Source: Coptis chinensis (taxonomy: Eukaryota > Streptophyta > Magnoliopsida > Ranunculales > Ranunculaceae). Taken from it: a stretch of DNA of 64,000 nucleotides. The stretch spans positions 88,371 through 152,370 of the forward strand of contig JADFTS010000110.1 of the NCBI GenBank assembly GCA_015680905.1. Direction: 5' to 3'. Position numbers and translations under genes: made by a program. The notes under the pieces were generated by a model. That model was not told the DNA's origin. It made no database searches and saw nothing but the letters and a program-made list of their open reading frames with translations. This document shows, in pieces, positions 1-10,354 of this stretch (position 1 is its first letter; the number at the start of each line of letters is the position of its first letter).

Positions 1-183
1 ATGGAAATATTATGATTTTCAGTTTTGGACACAAAATTATGGACAGAGGCAGGGCAATTAGCCATATGATCAGAAGCCCCTGAATCAATTATCTATGAGT
101 TACTATTTTACGCACGGTAAAATAGGCATGTAAATTACGACACATGAGTTGAGGCAAACCGACCTTTGCTAGAAGACATGGAC

Positions 184-1010
184 TTAGTGAGTTGTTGGAG
201 AATTTGACTCAACCCGATGACTAATATCACGAGTTGGACATTGATGTCTCAAAGCAATGACATGCTCTTTCTTGGACAGTTCTTTTTCCTTCTTAAGATG
301 TGGATATAATTCCCAACAATGATCCTTGGTGTGCCAGTTCTTTCCACAATGATCACAGTGAGACGGTTCCCTTTTTCCCTTACCCTTTTCAAATCCCTGT
401 GACTTCTTTCTAAAATCGTTTTCTGCAAAGTATCTGATGGAGATCGAGAGATTGAGGATTTTACCTTGGAGTTCATGGTTTTCTTCTTTGTTTCCTCCCT
501 CTAAATACTTGCACAAACAGCAGCAAGTGATGAAAGAGTGCTTTCCATTAGAATGTTGTTTTCCATATTTTCATATTCTGGTTTAAGATTACGAAATACT
601 GTGAAGATTTTATCCTCTTCAGCCCGTTTCAACAGAGTCTTCACATCAGTGGTGTGTGGATGATATATGTTTAACTCATCCCACAATTTCTTCAAATTCC
701 CAAGGTGTTTTGTAAAAGTTTTCTCACCTTGTTGCAAAGCACCAATTGCGAGTTGAAGTTCAAACACACGGGCAGAATTGTTCTGGTTTCCGTATAAATC
801 TTAAATTGAATCTCATACCTCCTTCGCAGAATCAAAGAAAGTATAAATCCCAGCAATAGTAGACTCCATAGAATTGAGTAACCAAGATTAAACAAGCTGA
901 TCATTGGAAACCCAATTCTCATATTCGACATCATCAATGGCAAGACACACCTTTGCACCATTAATGAACCCTAATTTCCTCTTTCCACCAAGCGATAGCG
1001 AAACCGCCCT
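184..1010 (-). pseudogene. copia gag pseudogene (capsid-like domain and CCHC zinc knuckle)
   Basis: Several minus-strand frames together give a copia-type Gag. The N-terminal part (about 800-1000) contains a stretch reading AIDDVEYENWVSNDQLVQSW. The middle (501-767) carries ELQLAIGALQQGEKTFTKHL and KKLWDELNIY. The C-terminal part (about 330-380) has a zinc knuckle, CDHCGKNWHTKDHCWELYP, of the CX2CX4HX4C type. These are hallmarks of the UBN2-type Gag of plant copia elements. The reading frame changes at least twice and an in-frame stop follows the middle block, so the gene is dead. Gag would coat the element RNA in cytoplasmic particles. Confidence 0.8.
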
Positions 1011-1171
1011 AGACCAAGGTATATAGTTCGTTCCATTCAAAGAGAGGCCGATGGCGACTTCCAACGGGGATTAGAATCAGTCTCTGTTGTAACAGCAGAC
1101 TTTGGGTTTGGTTTTGGATCTGACTTAGTGTATTGTGTTCATCTAGATTGTGTTTAGAGATTAAGCGCAAT

Positions 1172-1183
1172 GCTCTGATACCA
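1172..1183 (-). other. Primer-binding site (tRNA-iMet type)
   Basis: Read on the minus strand this is TGGTATCAGAGC, the complement of the 3' end of plant initiator methionine tRNA used to prime copia reverse transcription. It abuts the inner end of the LTR, as expected. Confidence 0.85.
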
Positions 1184-1540
1184 TGTAGAATTAAACACCT
1201 AATTAAACAGACAAAACACAATGATTTATAGTGGTTCGGTGCCAATGCGGCGACCTACGTCCACGGGAGAAGAAAGGTTTTATATTGCTTGGTTTGTTTT
1301 GTTTTTGTATTACATAGGTGTTTATATAGCACAACATGAGTGCATATTCGTGTCTATAATTTCCAAAAGGATTGGAGACTTTTTATAGAAAACATACAAA
1401 TCAGACAAATCTCTGTCAAAACTGACTAGGGCGCGACCCGCACTCTTGCCTTGGGTCGACCTCCAGTACCTTCAGTGCGACCCGCGCTCGACTTGGCCTT
1501 GCCCAATGCGCGACCCGCACCTTCTCTTTCTTCTCCCACA
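1184..1540 (-). repeat. copia 5' LTR, about 357 bp
   Basis: On the minus strand the block starts TGTGGGAG and ends TTCTACA directly before the primer-binding site, giving the usual TG...CA termini. It contains a TGGTTCGG motif and a CCTACGTCCACGGG block, both common in plant copia LTRs. A mate LTR would lie left of the window. Confidence 0.7.
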
Positions 1541-1694
1541 ATTGTAGATGGAAATGAGTGAATGATGATATTGTTAAGTCGCTTTTCATATTACTGATGT
1601 AGAAGTGTATTGAGCTTCCAGTTGTGATTCCCTTGGGAACATGTTCTGTATTTCCTCACACTATAATTTTCCTAACAATTAGAGCAGTGTCCTT
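1541..1694 (+). repeat. Dispersed repeat, copy A (inverted partner at 9659-9830)
   Basis: This block, starting TTGTAGATGGAAA and containing AGTGTATTGAGCTTCCAGTTGTG and CAATGTCCTTT-like segments, reappears reverse-complemented at about 9659-9830 with small indels. Similarity stops abruptly at the copia LTR edge in copy A, so copia jumped into this repeat. The nature of the repeat is unknown; no ORF or terminal structure was recognised. Confidence 0.7.
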
Positions 1695-1904
1695 TAGTTA
1701 GTTTATGTGTAAACTCAAGAGCACTTTTTATTTGAAGGCACAATCTATTCTATTGTTCCAATATGCACCCACTTTATAAACATTAATTATTTTCCTCCAA
1801 AATTCTCATACTAACACTTCGTTAAATTACAATAATCGTCGGGGATCACAAGAAGTGAAGATGATAAACAAAGGTCAAGGTTTAAGCTACATAATCATGG
1901 AGAC

Positions 1905-2879
1905 TCAACAAGGGCAACTGTGGATACGTACTCTACCATACACAATGTCCTCATCATCATCTACTTGTTCGCCATGGCTTTCTTTACGCTCAAAGTAGAA
2001 CAGTGTGTACGCCATCACACTCAGTACCTTCACCAACAGCTTGATGTCTATTGCATACATGAATAATAACTGGAGTTTTGATGTTTGGTGATTGTCGTTT
2101 ACCATAATAGAAACAAGAAAACTGGCACCATAAAGAATCATAACAACAAAGGTTAAAGCAATTCCTACAACCTTTTTCCCCTTGATAAGTTTTTCAGCTT
2201 TGCCAAGTGCTTGCAATCCATGACAATCTTCAAGTACTGAAACCACCATACTACATATCCAAATTAAAGCTAGATAGAGATGCAAGAACATAGCAAGGCA
2301 AAATAGAACAATCATACCAACCGCTGCTATAATGAGAGAACCCCGACTATTACCAAGTACAACGACAAAAGATACTGGGAGAACCAAAACAAGGAAACTT
2401 GCATATAAAAGAGAAACATAGAACCAGGTGATCACTGACCTTGTCCATACGTTTCTGATTCTCAAAAACAGGTCCTTGAGTGTCAAGTCTTTTCCCAAAT
2501 AAGACATGGCAGACACATATACTATAGCAACCATGGAAACTATTGAGAGGGCAGTCGCGAGGAACAAGTCCACTAACATAAAAAGCGGGAAACCTTTTTG
2601 AGTTTCCAAGAATAGTTTGAGAGATTCTAGGCTTGTAGGAGTCATATTAAACGAGGCAGGGTTTGTAGCGTTCATCGAGAAATCATTGGAGTATGATTTT
2701 GTCGACAAATCATTGTTGTTGACGTAGTATGATTTTATCGATAAATCAATAAAGGCGTAAGAGACCACGGTGAAAAGGATGATAAACAGGATGATTTTCT
2801 TATTTCTGTGAAAAAGCTTGGGGACACCCTTTAGAATATGAATCACACCCAGAGGCTCAGAAGTGTAGTTCTTGGCCAT
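1905..2879 (-). CDS. Plant multi-pass membrane protein of unknown function
   Basis: An intact single-exon ORF of 324 residues starting at a true ATG. Hydrophobic segments suggest six transmembrane helices at about residues 28-46, 98-125, 147-177, 182-213, 236-260 and 270-295. A polar, Asn/Ser-rich loop lies between the first two. Between helices 4 and 5 there is a loop with EDCHGLQALGKAEKLIKGKK, a pattern seen in a plant-specific family usually annotated only as transmembrane protein. The C-terminus is short and acidic (DDDEDIV). There is no cleavable signal peptide; the first helix probably acts as a signal anchor. Function is not known, and the membrane is not identified by the sequence. 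A TATA-like element lies about 62-70 bp upstream of the ATG. The gene sits alone between a copia/repeat block and a LINE, and codon frames are undamaged, which suggests a functional gene. Confidence 0.75.
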   Translation of the reverse strand: MAKNYTSEPLGVIHILKGVPKLFHRNKKIILFIILFTVVSYAFIDLSIKSYYVNNNDLSTKSYSNDFSMNATNPASFNMTPTSLESLKLFLETQKGFPLFMLVDLFLATALSIVSMVAIVYVSAMSYLGKDLTLKDLFLRIRNVWTRSVITWFYVSLLYASFLVLVLPVSFVVVLGNSRGSLIIAAVGMIVLFCLAMFLHLYLALIWICSMVVSVLEDCHGLQALGKAEKLIKGKKVVGIALTFVVMILYGASFLVSIMVNDNHQTSKLQLLFMYAIDIKLLVKVLSVMAYTLFYFERKESHGEQVDDDEDIVYGRVRIHSCPC

Positions 2880-2940
2880 TGTTCTTGATATGTCTCTGGC
2901 TGACTTGAGCTAGTGTTTGGCTCTGAATGCTGCCCATGGG

Positions 2941-2948
2941 GTATATAT
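2941..2948 (-). promoter_or_regulatory. TATA-like box for the membrane protein gene
   Basis: The minus strand reads CCATATATAC, ending about 62 bp before the start codon at 2879. That allows a short 5' leader. An ACGTG core (about 2985-2989) lies further upstream. Inferred from position only. Confidence 0.45.
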
Positions 2949-3240
2949 GGCTGTTTGTGCTCACGAAGACCAATAATATGAGTATACGTGTCTCATATCT
3001 TAATCACGGTTAACTTAAGAAATATAAAACTCCGACTTTTTTACATTTAACGCGTTGCCTCCTCTGTTTCTCCAAAGAAAAAGAAAATAAACAAAACCAT
3101 AGACGGCAATGACCCGCAACTCTGCGCCCAGGTCAAACGCTAGGCCCTACATCTTAATGAAAGTTGCCACTGTTTGATTGCGATTTTTAGCTGTTGGCAA
3201 ATATATTATATAATTTTTCCAATATGAACCATTCATCCAC

Positions 3241-3255
3241 AGGTCCACAACTATT
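3241..3255. repeat. LINE target-site duplication, left copy
   Basis: AGGTCCACAACTATT is repeated exactly at 6824-6838. The T-run that follows is the element's poly(A) tail seen from the plus strand. Confidence 0.9.
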
Positions 3256-3286
3256 TTTTTTTCGTTAAAAACATGTCTTATAGATA

Positions 3287-3742
3287 TCATAGCAAAAGGG
3301 GTACAGTACTGCTGTTTAGCAAAAAGTCAGGGAGAGAGTTCTGGTCTTGACGTCTAGAAGCCCACTTGGCTAGCTCATGCGCTTCAACATTTACTTGCCT
3401 ACTGATCCAACTAAAGCTACAGAAAGTAAAAGAGTGGCATAACCCCTGAATATTACATCTGATGGAATCAAGCTTCCAATTTGTCGACTGTTGCTCCCTC
3501 AAGTTTTGTGCGGCCAAAATAACTTGATGGCAGTCTCCTTCAAACAGTACTGACGTGCTTTCCGTGGTCCTTGCTAGTTTTACAGCTATTTCTAGAGCCA
3601 CCATCTCTGCCTCTTCTGCAGAACCAGCTTCAAAAAGCCTTGTAGCTGCTCCCAATATGATACCTTCCCTATTCCAAGCCAAAGTTCTGCTTTGTTTTTG
3701 CCACCCTTGTTTCCCTTGAAAGCGCGTCAAACGATTAGCCAC
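3287..3742 (-). pseudogene. LINE ORF2 RNase H domain (RVT_3 type)
   Basis: The minus-strand reading frame carries the plant LINE RNase H pattern: GIILGAATRLFEAGSAEEAE with a conserved glutamate, LFEGDCHQVI with an aspartate, and VNVEAHELAKWA near the C-terminus with a histidine. These blocks correspond to the acidic active-site residues of RNase H-fold domains. In the element it would remove RNA from the RNA:DNA hybrid. It is separated from the RT frame by disruptions, so it is not made as part of a full ORF2. Confidence 0.8.
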
Positions 3743-3960
3743 GGTATTTTACTTCTACAATAGGAAAAATAGGATTTTTGTTCTTATCAAGCCAATTCGT
3801 AGTAAAATAAGATTTTGAAGAGACTACTCCCTGAGGTTCTCTATATGCTTCCAGACTCCTGTTCCACTGTGCATAGGTCCTTCTCAGCATGCTATCTCTG
3901 TTGGGCACCTTTCCCTCAAACTTGGCTCTATTCCTTGTTTCCCAAATAGCTTGTAGGATA

Positions 3961-4542
3961 TTAGGCGCAAAGCGATCCTTTTCTACAAGTCCTTGGTGGA
4001 GTTGTTTGTGTCCACCCCAGGAAGACATCTAGCCAGTCTCTTATAGTGTGTTCTGCATGTTCTTCAACTCTGGCCCCTAACTCCGAAGCGAACCAAACCA
4101 GTTTTGTCCACTCACATTGGAAGAAAAGATGGATTGGTTCTTCTGGGGCCAGCCAACATAATGGGCACTTATGCTCCCCCTGAATGTTTCTGCTTTCCAG
4201 CACATCTCCTGTGGGAAGCAAATTCATATACAGCTTCCATAGGAACAGCTGTGTGCTAGCTGACAGCTGCAAGCCCCACAGAGTTTTTATACTCTTAGTA
4301 TTGAAGGAGGAGGGGCCTCCTTGCCAATAAGATCTAGTGACAAACCTATAGGCAGATCTGACTGTGAGAAGACCATTATGTGTGTGCGCCCATCTAATCT
4401 CATCCTTGGCACTGCTGTTAGGTCTAATTACCAGTTGAGTAATCATGGTCACTATCTCAGGTGGAAAAAGAGACTCCACCTTTTGATAGTCCCAGCCTGA
4501 CCCATCCCTTAGCATCAGGTCTCTTACTCTTAGATCCTCCAT
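3961..4542 (-). pseudogene. LINE ORF2 zf-RVT domain
   Basis: The frame contains LWGLQLSASTQLFLWKLYMN, then HKCPLCWLAPEEPIHLFFQC, the CX2C...HX4C arrangement of the zf-RVT domain that lies between RT and RNase H in plant LINEs. It is out of frame with the RT block ending at 4758. Confidence 0.8.
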
Positions 4543-4757
4543 TTCAGTGCGTTGGGCAACACTTCTTGCAGAGTTATAGGAGCATTGTTATGGAGAAGCC
4601 AAGGTTGTTTCATAGCTTCCACTTTGTCCCCTTTCCCAATACTCCAAATCAGCCCTGGAAGACATTCCCGAGCAGTTCTATGCACCCCTTTCCAGAACCA
4701 GGAGGCCCAGGGTGGGGGTTCCTCTTTAGTATCAAACCTTTGCTTGCCATACCGCGG

Positions 4758-6823
4758 CTATAAAGTCTTCGCCCATATAGATGTAGTGTCCTTTACAGCT
4801 TTCCAAGCCAACTTAGAGAGCATAGCCTTGTTCATATCCCCCGATTTCCTCAAACCTAAGCCTCCCAAGGCTTTAGGCTTACATATGCCATCCCACCCAA
4901 TGGTGTGGAGGCTTTTGTTGTCCTCCGTACCATGCCACCAGAATTGTCTGTAAGCTTTATCTAACTTATTGCAAGTGGATTTAGGTACTTTGTATGTGGC
5001 CATAGCATAGAGAGGAGTAGCTTGAGCCACAGCTTGGATAAGAGTATTTCTCCCAGCTTGGCTCAAGACTTTAGCTCGCCAACCTTTTATTTTCCCATGT
5101 ACTTTATCAACCAGGTAATCAAAGTCATCTTTTTTACTCTGAGATATGACAATGGGTACACCCAAGTATTTATCTCTTTTATCAAAAGTTCTCATCTTCC
5201 AGAATCTCTTAAGAATCTTTTGATGCATTCTATGAACATTTTTACTACAGTGGATGCTAGATTTGTCATAATTTATCCTCTGACCAGAGGCAGCACAATA
5301 CTTTTCCAAGATGGTCTTTACCTTTCCACTCTCGACCAAGCTGGCCTTAGTGAACAAGATAAGGTCATCAGCATAAAGGAGATGTGTGATAGCGGGAGCA
5401 TTTCTCCTGATTTTTATGCCATGGATATCCCCATTACTTTCAGCCTTTGCTATCATACGAGATAGCGCTTCAGAGACAATGATAAACAGGTAAGGGGAGA
5501 GAGGGTCTCCCTGTCGAAGCCCCCTGTCAGGACTGAAGCTCTCTAGGGGAGAGCCATTCAACAAGACTTTGTATGAGACAGTAGATATGCATTGGGAGAT
5601 GAGCTGTCTCCACTTCGCATTGAAGCCCAACCTATTAAAGATTTTGTCCAGAAACGACCATTCAACCCTATCGTAGGCTTTGGCCATATCCATTTTCAAG
5701 GCCACAAAACCATGTTTTTTTTTCATACTCTTCATATTATGAAAGATTTCACTGGCCAGCCCTATATTGTCACCTATGTTCCTCCCCTTTATGAAAGCTC
5801 CTTGGAACGGGGAGACTATCTTACTAATATGTGTCTTAAGCCTATTAGCTAAGATCTTCGCAATAATTTTGTAACAGAAGTTACATAAACTAATAGGTCT
5901 GAATTTAGACATATGATCCGGATTTGAGACTTTTGGAATTAAAGCTAGAAAAGTTTCATTAAATCTAGGGTTCATACAACCTTTCATAAAGAAATCTCTA
6001 ACACAATCAATAATATCTTTGCCAATCACCTCCCAGCAATTTTGGTAGAAAGTTCCTTGGAAGCCATCTGGGCCAGGGGCTTTCAAGGCCCCCATCTTCC
6101 TTGCCACCTGCCAGATGTCCTCCTCAGAGGGGCAGGCATTAAGGATCTCATTTTCTCTATCAGTGATGCAGGGGGAAAACAGGTCTAGGATCTGATCATC
6201 ATTACAAGGCATATCCGAAGCAAAAAGCTCATCGAAATAATCTTTTACAGCACTCCCCACCCCTTGCCTACCTTCTCTCCACACCCCTTCACTATCTTTA
6301 ATCCTATCAATATTATTCTTTCTTCTCCTATACACTGTAGATAGATGGAAGAACTTTGTATTTCTACCCCCCTCTTTAATCCAATGTTGACTAGATTTCT
6401 GTTTCCAGAAAACTTCCTCTTTGTCATACCAGTCGAAGAGCCTTGCCTTGAGCAGTTTTGCTTTTTCATGGTTTTGGCAAGAGAAAGGTTTCTGGAGCAC
6501 TCTATCCAGATCTTTTTGAGTTTTCTTTATATTATAAAAGATATTACCAAAAGATTTTTTATTCCAAGTTTTCAGTCCTTGTTCAACACTCTTGAGCTTA
6601 TGGACCACTTTCCAGTCAGGGAGAGCATGAGTGACTGCCTTCCAAGCCTGTTCAATAACAGGCTTACAAGACTCATCCCTTAACCACATATCATAAAACC
6701 TGAAGGGCCTTTCAGTAACCTCCATACTGGGCATAAGATTTATCATTAAGGACAAGTGGTCGGAGGTGGCATTCACCACATTATTAACTAGCATATTGGG
6801 AAAAAGATCCAACCAATCTGCTG
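4758..6823 (-). pseudogene. LINE ORF2 reverse transcriptase domain
   Basis: A minus-strand open frame of about 690 codons. Counting from 6833, the first residues are the end of the endonuclease region (SDHLSLM near 24-30). The RT motifs follow: GPDGF (254-258), FRPISLCN (311-318), MDMAKAYDRVEW with the first catalytic Asp (381-392), LRQGDPLSPYLF (439-450) and the YADD box (487-490). The catalytic triad is therefore visible. The open frame begins in truncated sequence and has no genuine ATG, and it ends at a stop where a full ORF2 would continue, so it is a remnant. RT would nick-prime and copy the element RNA at a new site. Confidence 0.9.
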
Positions 6824-6838
6824 AGGTCCACAACTATT
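6824..6838. repeat. LINE target-site duplication, right copy
   Basis: Exact 15-bp match to 3241-3255; it marks the truncated 5' end of the LINE. Confidence 0.9.
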
Positions 6839-6863
6839 GTTTATCTATTCTATCTACACTATA

Positions 6864-7806
6864 TAGGGGTAGGGGGTAGGGGTGTCTCTTTTTACCGAAT
6901 TTCCGATTTTTCCGAAACCCGACCCGAAATTGGTCTGGCTCTGGGTGTAGTTTTCATGGGCCGATTTTCCGATTTCCAAAAATTCCGAAAAAAAATTGGA
7001 TCGGATTTGGATATAATTCTAAAATCCGATCCGATCCGAAATTTCGATATTATTGCCAATTTATTCGAAAATATATACTTCTCTCACTATCCACTTGATT
7101 AGATCTCGACCCGTTCATTCATTTTCTAGTTTTTACTTCCAAAAACAAAACAAAAACATAACCTAGCCGCTACTTCCCCACTTGAATTGGATCACTCTCT
7201 TGTCATTACACGTCGCCATAACAACAATGATATGAAAAAAATGTCATTGAGTCATACAATGACTTCCAAACCAATCAAAAGCCAAATTCAATAGATAGAA
7301 TATTATGTAAAGCTACTTAGAGTCCAAGACCATAATCCATTATTTATGCGGACACTTCACACTTCAATTTCCCACACTAAAAAAAAAATTGAAACATTAC
7401 AAATACCCGGACCTCAGCGAGAATGCAATGCTTGTTATTGGTGGCTGCGGGTTCTTTTTCGCTTTTTTTCTTGGATCACTTGTTTGAATGAAAATGGGTT
7501 TTCTCGGTAAACAAGTCGCGTATTGTTGTTGGTACATTGGTGTTGTGGACATGGTTTTCTCTCCCTCCTACAATGAACATTGGTATGATATTCCAAAATA
7601 ATTGAAAGTAAAAGATTTTTGAAAATTTACCAAGTATTCGAAATTTCGAGTTATTACGAAATTTCCGAAAGTTCCGAAATTGGAAATATATTTTGAATCC
7701 GAAAAAAAATTGGATCGGATTTGGCTAGCATATTAAGTTCCGAAAAAAATTTGGAAAAATTCCGAAGGAGGTTAATCCGATCCGATCCGATCCGAAGTCA
7801 CCCCTA
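6864..7806. mobile_element. Non-autonomous hAT-type element A (943 bp)
   Basis: Termini are TAGGGGT...ACCCCTA, flanked by a perfect 8-bp duplication ACACTATA at 6856-6863 and 7807-7814. An 8-bp duplication with a TAGGG-type inverted terminus is characteristic of hAT transposons. Subterminal regions are packed with CCGAT/CCGAA repeats in opposite orientation at the two ends, which could serve as transposase-binding sites. No coding sequence was found inside, so it would depend on a transposase in trans. The left end carries three tandem TAGGGG units. Confidence 0.85.
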
Positions 7807-7823
7807 ACACTATAAAGAGGCGT

Positions 7824-8488
7824 AGGCGAGTGAGCCGAATGAGCTGTGGAAAATACCGCACAAAACGACAAAAATGTTTTGTTGAACTCAAACCCTTCGC
7901 ACCACTTTTAGGGCAGGGAATCGGGTCGGGTAGACCCGAATCCAACCCGACCCGATTACCAAATATATCGGGTTCGGGTTGATTTTTGTATCCGTTTATG
8001 TATTTGGGTCGGATTCGGATTTGGGTATGTCGGGTTCGGGTTCGGATTCGGATATAATTTTTGGGTTTTTTAGTGTTATCCGATCGGGTTAGTCGGATTC
8101 AGTCGGGTTCGGATATTAAATTTTTGATATAATCGAGTTCGGGTTCGAATTCGAATACTGTGAAATTATTCGGATTCGGATTCGGATATAACCATATCCA
8201 ACCCGAACCCGACCCGATCCATGCCCTAACCACTTTCCTTGTTTTGTTTTAAAAAAAAATGTGCAGTGGGCACGTGTCAAAGTACTAGTTGGGTTAAGGA
8301 TTAATTAGTGTTACCCCCAATAACCTGGTGAGTGAACCGGATGCGCCGTGGAAAATACCGTTAGCACAAAACGACAATAACGATTTTTTAGTTTTTTTTT
8401 TTTTTTTTTGTTAAAGTCAAACCCTTTGCCCCACTATTTCGATGTTTTTTGTTTTGAACGTGTTGTGGGCACGTACTAGAGTACTAGT
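7824..8488. repeat. Tandem duplication of host DNA, copy 1 split by hAT element B
   Basis: Copy 1 (7824-8289 without the transposon) and copy 2 (8325-8488) share GTGGAAAATACCG, CACAAAACGACAA, a TCAAACCCTT(C/T)GC block and GTACTAGT in the same order. Copy 1 is interrupted by the hAT element at 7909-8228 and copy 2 is not. The duplication therefore preceded that insertion, and copy 2 preserves the empty site. Confidence 0.8.
7909..8228. mobile_element. Non-autonomous hAT-type element B (320 bp MITE)
   Basis: Termini TAGGGCA...TGCCCTA with a perfect 8-bp duplication ACCACTTT (7901-7908 and 8229-8236). The interior is mostly repeats of CGGGTT(C)GGGT and the complement, so each half can fold on the other. 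No ORF. It has the same general architecture as elements A and C but a different spacer sequence. Confidence 0.85.
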
Positions 8489-8543
8489 ATTATATTGTTA
8501 TGGAAAAACACCCCCACCTTGTTAAACTTGTTTCCTTCTCTGG

Positions 8544-9452
8544 TAGGAGTGTAAAAAAAACCGTTGACCCATCATCTAGTAGGGTACCCGGTCTTCACCC
8601 GCCACCCAAATCCACACTGACCCGAAAACAGACCTGCCCCGCCCCGCCACCGTTTTTACGCGGTCGGGCTATGGGTGTAGGTTCTATGCTCAAACCCGAC
8701 CCGTCAAGCCACCAGACCCACACCGTGTCAAAAGTCGTTGACCCAACCTCATTGACTCGCACAATTTCAAGACTCTAACTCTAATATTTTTGTATTTTCT
8801 TTTAACTTTTGTAGGAATTTGAGAGATATGACCACAAACTTATGAGTTCAACATCAATTTCAAATATTCAAGTTTGAACATTTGGCAAATATATATCAAA
8901 AATTCAAATTCAACTTTCGAATTTTGGAGAAGATGAATCATTCATCCTTGTATTAATTTCGAATTCTTTTAGTTTATATTTTATTGTTTTGTACTATAGA
9001 TCCTCGCTCCCATCTTTATTTTATCATGTTATGGAAAATAATCAATTTACAAATGGTAAATCACGAGAAAAAAGTTTCAAATTTACAGATATGGTTTTGG
9101 CTTCAAGTTCAAGTTTTTTTTTTTTTATTTTTGTTTATTTTTTATTGATTGATTCCATTTTTTTTCTCTATGTTGTGAATTGGAAATATATTACTTGCTG
9201 AATTAGAAAGTTTTTTTTTTTTTTTTTGGTGAAATTGGGTTAAAATAATAATTTCCACCTGACCTGAATGACTCACCCAAAACCCGCCCCGTAAGCTGAC
9301 CCAACAAGCCGGGTGATGGTACTAAGACATGACACTTCAACCCACCCCGCCCTATCGGGGACCACTGGATTTGAATCCCCTAGACCCGCCCCGACCCGCC
9401 CCATCACTATTTGTCCCGCGGTTGACCCAGCCCGCCCCGTATTACACCCCTA
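8544..9452. mobile_element. Non-autonomous hAT-type element C (909 bp)
   Basis: Termini TAGGAGTGTAA...TTACACCCCTA with a perfect 8-bp duplication TTCTCTGG (8536-8543 and 9453-9460). GC-rich subterminal arrays of GACCCGCCCC-like units lie at both ends and an AT-rich core lies between. A short open frame at the left end (8500-8778) is only the subterminal repeat array read as codons and is not a gene. Confidence 0.85.
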
Positions 9453-9658
9453 TTCTCTGGTGCGTGGAAATACAAATTAAAGAAAAAAATAATTGTGGAG
9501 AAAAAAATGAAAAGATTTGGAAAGAGAATAAAATAAATGTTTGGTTAGATTTCAAATACTATAGTTAATCATTAGTTAAAAAGATGGTAGATGTATGATA
9601 GATGGGTGCTTAGGAGACTTTTCACTCCTAAGCGTGTAGGAGCGAATTTTTTCTCACA

Positions 9659-9830
9659 AAGGACATTGCCTTAATTGTTAGGAAAGTTTTAGTGTGAGGA
9701 AATACAAAACATGATGTTCCCAAGACTAGCACAAGTGCACAACTGGAAGCTCAATACACTTTTATATCAGTAATATGAAAAGTGAATTAACAATATCAAT
9801 CGTCCAATCGTTTCCATCTACAACCATGTC
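9659..9830 (-). repeat. Dispersed repeat, copy B (inverted relative to 1541-1694)
   Basis: The reverse complement matches copy A over about 160 bp, including the CTTTTCATATTACTGAT and AAGTGTATTGAGCTTCCAG segments. It extends past the point where copy A is cut by the copia LTR, so it shows the pre-insertion sequence. Confidence 0.7.
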
Positions 9831-9951
9831 TTTTACATTTGGATGATCACAATAATAGGGAAAAACAACTTGCCATGGGAGCTACAATCTAGGTGGAACA
9901 AATGCAAGGAGAAGTTGCAAGCCATTTGGATGACAAGATACTACATAGAAG

Positions 9952-10354
9952 CCTTGTTAGCAATTCGCGAATCGAATTTTTTAAGGGAAAAACGTATAAT
10001 ACTTCCGAATGTTTGAAAGATTCGCAATAATTCGCAATTTTTTGCCTTGAAACGAATAATATGGAGGTACTTATATGAACCATTAAATTGGTTTCAATGT
10101 TTTTGTAGCTAAATTGTTTAGATATGTTTGTTATGTTGCAAAGAATGACAACTATTATTAATATTTACTAACATAATATCACGAATTTTTGACTTCTGAA
10201 TTTTTGCAACCAAACGTTTAAAACGCGTATTAATTAAACACCGCATAATTGTCATATTGCAAATTTTTGGCCGTACCATTTTTTTTGAATCACCGAATAA
10301 TTCTCGAATTATTCCCGTACCAAATTTTTGTCGTATCCCGATTTGCTAACAAGG
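9952..10354. mobile_element. Non-autonomous hAT-like MITE D (403 bp)
   Basis: Inverted termini CCTTGTTAGCAATTCG / CGATTTGCTAACAAGG and a perfect 8-bp duplication CATAGAAG (9944-9951 and 10355-10362). Subterminal AATTCG/CGAATT motifs recur in opposite orientations. The terminus differs from the TAGGG type of elements A-C, so it belongs to another family. Assignment to hAT rests mainly on the 8-bp duplication. No ORF. Confidence 0.8.

Larger units (their letters stand above)
1..1540 (-). mobile_element. Ty1/copia retrotransposon, 5' part (LTR, PBS, gag remnant)
   Basis: The element reads on the minus strand and runs off the left edge of the window. Seen directly: an LTR-like block, then a tRNA-Met-type primer-binding site, then gag coding sequence with stops and frameshifts. 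This order (5' LTR, PBS, gag) is the standard start of a Ty1/copia element; protease, integrase and RT would lie left of base 1. The right boundary is taken at the terminal CA of the LTR at 1540, because the next base begins a sequence that recurs inverted near 9.7 kb. The target-site duplication cannot be checked because the other end is outside the window. Confidence 0.8.
3256..6823 (-). mobile_element. 5'-truncated LINE (plant L1-type) retrotransposon
   Basis: A minus-strand non-LTR element bounded by a perfect 15-bp target-site duplication (3241-3255 and 6824-6838), with a short poly(A) tail at its 3' end (T-run on the plus strand at about 3254-3262). ORF2 domains occur in the canonical order: end of the endonuclease region, reverse transcriptase, zf-RVT zinc-binding domain, RNase H. 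The 5' end is cut inside the end of the endonuclease domain, as is typical of incomplete target-primed reverse transcription. ORF2 is broken after the RT domain (stop at 4758) and again near 3961-4028. The clean duplication suggests a fairly recent insertion, but the copy is dead. Confidence 0.93.

Noticed and set aside
1009..1245. 78-codon minus-strand ORF
   Set aside because: It runs across the LTR, primer-binding site and untranslated leader of the copia element, so it is not a separate gene.
4461..6683. Plus-strand ORFs of 86-147 codons across the LINE
   Set aside because: They are antisense shadows of the RT reading frame and show no domain features.
8500..8778. 92-codon ORF
   Set aside because: It crosses the target-site duplication and the left subterminal repeats of hAT element C, so it is not a gene.
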